48,757 nt of DNA from Leucobacter soli. GTDB lineage: Bacteria > Actinomycetota > Actinomycetes > Actinomycetales > Microbacteriaceae. The position numbers and the translations under genes were made by a program. Location: NCBI RefSeq assembly GCF_910593785.1, contig NZ_CAJVAP010000023.1:1-48757 (forward strand), read 5' to 3'. Within the stretch, counting starts at the first letter, position 1; each line of letters opens with the position of its first letter. This document shows, piece after piece, positions 46,298-48,757 of this stretch. Below the pieces are notes generated by a model. It was not told the DNA's origin, did no database searches, and was given only the letters and a program-made list of their open reading frames with translations.

Positions 46298-47098
46298 ATG
46301 CATATCCTGCTGCCGCCCTCGGAGACCAAGCGCTCCGGGGGCGGCGGCGTCTTCTCGCCCGGCGAACTCGCGAATCGCGCGCAGCTGGGCGACGCTCGCA
46401 CCGAGGTCCGCTCAGCGCTCGAGGCGCTCAGCGCAGACGAGGACGCCGCCGCTGCGGCGCTGAAGCTCGGGAAGAAGTCCCGCGGAGAGATCGCGCACAA
46501 CCGGCAGCTCGGAGATTCGGGCACTCTCCCGGCGATCGACCGCTACACCGGTGTCCTCTACGACGCCCTCGACGCGTCGTCTCTCGACCCCGCGGCTCGA
46601 TCCTGGCTCGCCGCCCACGTCTCCGTTCAGTCCGCCCTCTTCGGCCTGCTCGGCGCAGCCGATCGGATCCCGGCCTACCGCCTTTCGGCGGGGAGCCGGC
46701 TCCCGGGTCTTGCGGCCCCGCTCAAGCAGGTCTGGCGCGAGGCGCACGGCGCGATCGACTGGCCCGCGCTCGGCTGGATCCTCGATCTGCGTTCCAAGGA
46801 CTATGCGGAGCTCGCGCCCCTGCCCGCCGGCATCGGCGACACGCTGCTCGTCGCGCAGCGCGGCCCTGACGGTCGTACGCGCGCGCTCAATCACTTCAAC
46901 AAGGCGGCGAAGGGCGACCTCGTACGGCGTCTCGCCGTCTCCCGGCCCGAGATCCGGAGCCGGGAGGATCTGCTCGCGTGGGCTCGCGGTGCAGACCTCG
47001 AGCTGTCTGCCGGCCCGGGGCAGGACGAGCTGACCCTGGTGACCGACCTCGGCGCCCCCGCAACCGCGGGTGCGGCGGCCGCTTCCGCAGCGCGGTAA
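46298..47098 (+). CDS. yaaA: YaaA family peroxide-stress protein
   Basis: 266 residues. The family signature starts the protein (MHILLPPSETKRSGGGG); RYTGVLYDALDASSL, YRLSAGSRLPGL, VWREAHGAIDW, DLRSKDYAEL and HFNKAAKGDLVR follow in normal order. In E. coli YaaA lowers free iron and DNA damage under peroxide. No Shine-Dalgarno is seen before ATG 46298. Confidence 0.9.
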   Translation: MHILLPPSETKRSGGGGVFSPGELANRAQLGDARTEVRSALEALSADEDAAAAALKLGKKSRGEIAHNRQLGDSGTLPAIDRYTGVLYDALDASSLDPAARSWLAAHVSVQSALFGLLGAADRIPAYRLSAGSRLPGLAAPLKQVWREAHGAIDWPALGWILDLRSKDYAELAPLPAGIGDTLLVAQRGPDGRTRALNHFNKAAKGDLVRRLAVSRPEIRSREDLLAWARGADLELSAGPGQDELTLVTDLGAPATAGAAAASAAR

Positions 47099-47131
47099 GC
47101 TGATCGGGTGATTCTCGAGGTGCGATGGTGA
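47096..47131 (+). promoter_or_regulatory. Possible leaderless micro-ORF before the PP2C gene
   Basis: -10-like TAAGCT (47096-47101) is 6 nt before GTG 47108, which starts an 8-codon frame (MILEVRW-stop) ending TGA at 47129-47131, overlapping the PP2C start. It could couple translation of the phosphatase. Nothing shows it is made. Confidence 0.3.
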
Positions 47132-48021
47132 GTACGCGCGGAAAGGCCGGACTCCGCGAACGCGTCCCCTTGGGCGGGAGTGCATCTCCGTCGGTCGAAC
47201 TCTCCTGGTACGGGATCAGCGAAATCGGCCGTCGTCGGGAGACGAACCAGGACAGCTTCGTGACGCTGCCTCCGCTCTTCGCCGTCGCCGATGGCATGGG
47301 CGGCCACTCGGCCGGTGAGATCGCCTCGGCCGCCGCGGTCCGCAGGCTCGCCGAGCTCGGCGGCGCTACGCGGATCAGCGACGGCGACATCGAGGAGGCG
47401 CTCGGCGACGCGGTCGACGACATCGAGCTCGAAGCGGGGGAGAGCGAACTGGGTGCGGGCACCACAGCCACGGGTGTCGTGCTCGGCGACGATCCGGAAC
47501 AGCCCAGCTGGCGCGTCTTCAACATCGGGGACTCGCGCGTTTACCAGTACTTCGACGGCGAACTGACCCAGTTGACCGTCGACCACTCGGTGGTGCAGCA
47601 CCTGCTCGACACGGGAGCCATCACCGAGGAGGAAGCCGAGTACCATCCGCACGCGAACGTGATCACCCGGGCGGTCGGTTTCAATGAGCCGCCCGTGCCC
47701 GACTTCAGCAGCGTGGCGCTCATTCCGGGCCAGCGGCTGCTGATCTGCTCGGACGGGCTCACCAAGGAGCTCACCGACGCCGGTATCGAGCACTTCCTGC
47801 GGACGGGGGAGAGCGCGGAGGGCGCCGCCCACGCGCTCGTGCAGCACGCGCTCGACAACGCCGGCCGCGACAACATCACCGTGATCGTGATCGAGGTGCA
47901 CCGCTTCATCGAGTCGCAGGCCGTCGACGGCGCCGCACCCGAGAGCGGTGCCGCTGCCGCCGGACCCGTCGGGATGGAGCACGCCGACGCCGACGACACC
48001 CTCGAGGTGCCGAAGGTCTAG
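47125..48021 (+). CDS. PP2C-family serine/threonine phosphatase
   Basis: 298 residues, Mg/Mn-dependent protein phosphatase. Motifs in order: GRRRETNQDSFV, VADGMGGHSAGEIAS (metal-binding Asp), GTTATGVVL, VFNIGDSRVYQY, LICSDGLTKEL and GRDNITVIVIEVH. No TM segment is present, unlike the PstP type; a 50-residue tail follows the fold. ATG 47125 or the adjacent GTG 47128 (better spacing to GAGG) is the start. Kinase partners are not in the window. Confidence 0.93.
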   Translation: MVSTRGKAGLRERVPLGGSASPSVELSWYGISEIGRRRETNQDSFVTLPPLFAVADGMGGHSAGEIASAAAVRRLAELGGATRISDGDIEEALGDAVDDIELEAGESELGAGTTATGVVLGDDPEQPSWRVFNIGDSRVYQYFDGELTQLTVDHSVVQHLLDTGAITEEEAEYHPHANVITRAVGFNEPPVPDFSSVALIPGQRLLICSDGLTKELTDAGIEHFLRTGESAEGAAHALVQHALDNAGRDNITVIVIEVHRFIESQAVDGAAPESGAAAAGPVGMEHADADDTLEVPKV

Positions 48022-48060
48022 CCTCCAGGCGGTCGGTGCCGCCGGCCGCCGGCGTCAGGC

Positions 48061-48213
48061 CGGCTACGCGCCTGCGGCGGCGAACGCGTCGAGACCTGCG
48101 CGGTGTTCGGGCCCGGTATCGCGCCTCTGCTGGTGACGGGCGCCCCCGACGGCTCGGCTCGCGACGATGCCGCGGTCGTGGTGATCGAGGTTCACGCGAT
48201 CCTCGATGCGTAG
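48061..48213 (+). pseudogene. Probable remnant of a second PP2C gene (3' end)
   Basis: The frame ending at TAG 48211-48213 reads SARDDAAVVVIEVH near its end, close to the GRDNITVIVIEVH of the PP2C gene just upstream, with matching codons. The preceding part (LRACGGERVETCAVFGPG) lacks other PP2C motifs. It is best read as a decayed tandem copy; chance resemblance cannot be excluded. Confidence 0.4.
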
Positions 48214-48658
48214 GGTCGTGACCCACGAGCGGCGAGCATGAGCGCGCCGCCGAGGAGGATCACGAGCACCGCAGCGACTGCCGTCTTCTTCCGGCCCGGG
48301 TACCAGCCGGTCTCCGCCAGCTCCTCACCGTCCGGATCCAACACCGTGAAATCGAACAGCTGGAGACCGAGAGCCATGTCGTCGGCAAATGCCGAAAGAC
48401 CGAAATCGTATGCGCCGGGCGGGATGCTTCGAGGGATAGTGAAGACCTGCTCGAACTTCCCATGTTTGCCGAAAGGACTCTCAGATGTCGCCAAGTAGTG
48501 CTCGCCGGTCTCGGAATCATCGGTGGTACTGAACAGCCCTACCAATAGTCTCGTACAGGGTACCCCTTCGAAGAGACAGGTTGCCTTCACCGTGACCTTG
48601 TCTCCCGGGAGGGCCTCGCGTGGAAACACCTCGTAGCTGTCCTCCACCACTGGCAATC
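48192..48658 (-). pseudogene. LAETG surface protein, 5' end removed
   Basis: An about 154-residue frame on the minus strand: a beta-rich extracytoplasmic part (VFPREALPGDKVTVKATCLF, two Cys), then LAETG (residues 113-117 from TTG 48656), a short basic linker, a hydrophobic helix (TAVAAVLVILLGGALMLAA) and a basic tail. This is the sorting-signal layout of class E sortase substrates. There is no signal peptide and no ATG; the frame meets the IS end at 48659 and a stop 29 nt beyond. A wall-anchored protein without an export signal is not functional, so it is called a truncated gene. Confidence 0.6.
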
Positions 48659-48706
48659 TGAATCGCCCTGGGTTTCGTTCCGTTCTTCAAGCAAGGATGG
48701 AACACG
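48659..48706 (+). mobile_element. Left end of an IS3-family-like element
   Basis: Begins TGAATCGCCCTGGGTTTCG, in the style of IS3-family terminal repeats (TGAACCGCCCCGGG-type), 48 nt before a transposase start. The right end is outside the window, so length and target duplication cannot be read. Confidence 0.55.
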
Positions 48707-48757
48707 ATGAATCAGAAGTACTCGCCCGAGATGCGGGAACGCGCGCTCCGGATGCTC
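48707..48757 (+). CDS. IS3-family transposase OrfA, 5' fragment
   Basis: ATG 48707 with AAGGATGG upstream. The 17 codons read MNQKYSPEMRERALRML, the N-terminus of the helix-turn-helix OrfA of IS3-family elements in Actinobacteria. Cut by the window edge. Confidence 0.75.
   Translation, partial: MNQKYSPEMRERALRML

Overview
The window is a high-GC, densely packed piece of an actinobacterial chromosome. Gene order and protein types point to the Microbacteriaceae (Leucobacter/Microbacterium-like): an alr-tsaE fusion, an argS-lysA-hom-thrB-rho-prfA run, an Rv2578c-type radical SAM gene, a prmC-tsaC-wecA-atp operon block, many GTG starts, and leaderless-looking promoters whose -10 hexamer sits 6-8 bases before the start codon. 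The family assignment is inference from gene content, not a measured phylogeny. Nearly all of it is core chromosome. No CRISPR array, prophage or integrase was seen. The only mobile DNA is the first bases of an IS3-type element at the extreme right end.

Layout. 1-2.9 kb: end of a DUF4190-like membrane protein, a VanZ-like protein, then a minus-strand coaA-Nudix pair. 2.9-10 kb: glmS, then acpS - alr/tsaE fusion - tsaB - rimI - tsaD with 4-base overlaps, and a GNAT gene. 10-12.5 kb (minus): a sugar-dehydrogenase-like lipoprotein and a radical SAM gene preceded by a near-consensus SOS (LexA) box. 12.7-17 kb: a spermidine/putrescine-type ABC transporter (ATPase, Tat lipoprotein receptor, two permeases) and tRNA-Arg(CCG). 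17.2-20.4 kb: a large secreted purple-acid-phosphatase-like protein carrying a collagen-like Gly-X-Y segment and a Fur/Zur-like palindrome upstream. 20.4-30.1 kb: argS, a DUF2993/LmeA protein, lysA, hom, thrB, rho, prfA. 30.2-33.8 kb: an MFS transporter, a secreted M15 peptidase and an unrecognised secreted protein. 33.9-35.4 kb (minus): cysK-cysE. 35.5-39.2 kb: a repeat- and purine-rich intergenic region, then prmC, tsaC, wecA-like and an atpI-like gene. 39.4-46.3 kb: the whole F1Fo ATP synthase operon atpBEFHAGDC. 46.3-48.8 kb: yaaA, a PP2C phosphatase, a probable remnant of a second PP2C, a surface protein with an LAETG sorting signal cut off at its N-terminus, and an IS3-like start.

How the genes fit together. 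TsaC, TsaE (fused to Alr), TsaB and TsaD are all here, so the window encodes the full bacterial t6A tRNA-modification set in two places, with RimI in the usual tsaB-rimI-tsaD order. GlmS, Alr, the WecA-like enzyme, LysA and the M15 peptidase serve cell-wall precursor supply or remodelling. LysA, Hom and ThrB are aspartate-family steps; CysK and CysE make cysteine.

The points most worth a second look are the Nudix protein whose catalytic box is split by a 4 x 27-bp minisatellite, the collagen-like phosphatase and its metal-regulator-like box, the SOS box on the radical SAM gene, the palindromes before the polyamine transporter, the cysE gene whose conserved start lacks a normal start codon, the direct-repeat operator at cysK, and the decayed right edge (PP2C remnant, truncated LAETG protein, IS3 end). 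I did not find a clear wholly new multi-gene system.
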